From positions 1 to 64,000 of the forward strand of contig JAHHGX010000016.1 in assembly GCA_019359675.1 (NCBI GenBank): a DNA stretch of 64,000 bases. Direction: 5' to 3'. This document shows, piece after piece, positions 63,669 to 64,000 of the stretch. The position numbers and the translations under genes were made by a program. Each line of letters opens with the position of its first letter. Position 1 is the stretch's first letter. The notes beneath the pieces were generated by a model that saw only the letters and a list, made by a program, of their open reading frames with translations, did not search any database and had not been told where the DNA came from. Source of the DNA: Calothrix sp. FI2-JRJ7 (GTDB taxonomy: Bacteria > Cyanobacteriota > Cyanobacteriia > Cyanobacteriales > Nostocaceae).

Positions 63669-63827
63669 TTACTGCGGCTTTTTTTGCTGATTTTTGGCGC
63701 CGACATTATCATCATTTGTTGCTTTTGCGTCTTGGCAACAGCCACCATCATCCCAATCATCACCATGATTATGATTACGGTTGCAAATCTTAACGTTCCG
63801 TTTAGCTGTTTTGTCGATATCAGACAT
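63669..63827 (-). CDS. Possible 52-residue His/Asp/Cys-rich protein
   Basis: Starts at ATG 63827 (MSDIDKTAKRNVKICNRNHN), continues HGDDWDDGGCCQD and ends KKPQ at 63669. The middle has several His, Asp and three Cys, which could bind metal, flanked by charged Lys/Asn/Gln-rich sequence. A GTAGGT lies about 12 nt before the start. It is upstream of purH on the same strand with a gap of about 60 bp. No family recognised; it may not be expressed. Confidence 0.35.
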   Translation of the reverse strand: MSDIDKTAKRNVKICNRNHNHGDDWDDGGCCQDAKATNDDNVGAKNQQKKPQ

Positions 63828-64000
63828 GGCTAAATATTACCTACTGTTGAGATGCACAATGCCAAGTATAAACGATAAACGGCAATTAGCGGCAATTAGC
63901 GGCAACCTTGCGGTCTAGTAGAAAATTAGTACTAAAGTAAAACAGCGCAATCAAAATTATTGCGGGTAATGTCACCGCTAATAAATCTCCAGTCCTATCA

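Noticed and set aside
1-64000. tRNA or rRNA genes
   Set aside because: I looked for TTCRANNC-type T-loops in tRNA context and for rRNA motifs and found none I could fold; a tRNAscan-type search would be decisive.

Overview
The window is a chromosomal segment of a cyanobacterium, most likely a filamentous heterocyst-forming type (Nostocales). The evidence is an ApcD allophycocyanin alpha-B subunit, the cyanobacteria-specific DUF3038/DUF4335 pair, a cyanobacterial-type RRM RNA-binding protein, Uma2-family proteins, CHAT/nSTAND/WD40 architecture and heptanucleotide STRR repeats. The DNA is moderately AT-rich. The palindrome GGCGCC occurs about 120 times (by-eye count) while the classical HIP1 octamer GCGATCGC was not found, so this genome seems to use GGCGCC as an alternate highly iterated palindrome. 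The lineage is an inference; I cannot name a genus.

Layout. 0-7.3 kb: a dynamin-like GTPase whose C-terminal Hsp70 extension is cut by a mobile-element end, a broken antitoxin-like gene, a Uma2 protein, a second dynamin-like GTPase and ExoD. 7.3-11 kb: a MacAB-type exporter (ATPase, permease, membrane-fusion protein). 11.3-16 kb: a decayed gene, then the phosphate uptake operon pstSCAB with a candidate PHO box. 16.4-23.6 kb: bioY-lspA, a Pro/Ser/Gly-rich secreted protein, an FHA-PBP1 fusion, and the DUF4335/DUF3038 pair. 24-31.4 kb: apt, a lone peptide-type permease, a cold-type RNA-binding protein gene with a Shine-Dalgarno-sequestering hairpin, purF and purL. 31.5-33.2 kb: a Doc toxin-antitoxin pair and three tandem small-RNA genes, each preceded by a perfect TGTGA-N6-TCACA site. 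33.2-39.7 kb: apcD, rlmD, an anti-sigma-type ATPase, asnS and small unknown genes.

39.8-42.6 kb is a decay zone with four broken genes in a row; one is split by a 155-bp MITE with a 4-bp target duplication. 43-51.1 kb holds two paralogous cytochrome P450 genes flanking an N-terminally truncated CHAT-nSTAND-WD40 protein and an alpha/beta hydrolase. 51.2-57 kb: ParDE, a CrtI-type desaturase, Uma2, and several gene remnants around a phytase-like protein with a PEP-CTERM-like tail. 57-64 kb: an M48 protease pair, an OFA-type MFS transporter, three copies of a Yfr2-like small RNA on the minus strand, purH and a tiny His/Asp/Cys-rich ORF.

Functionally this is mostly housekeeping (purine synthesis purF/purL/purH plus apt salvage, phosphate uptake, translation, envelope) with accessory islands. 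The most unusual material is non-coding: two separate triplicated small-RNA loci, an SD-masking hairpin, and a rich set of dispersed palindromes, several of which supply stop codons or false N-terminal extensions to neighbouring genes.
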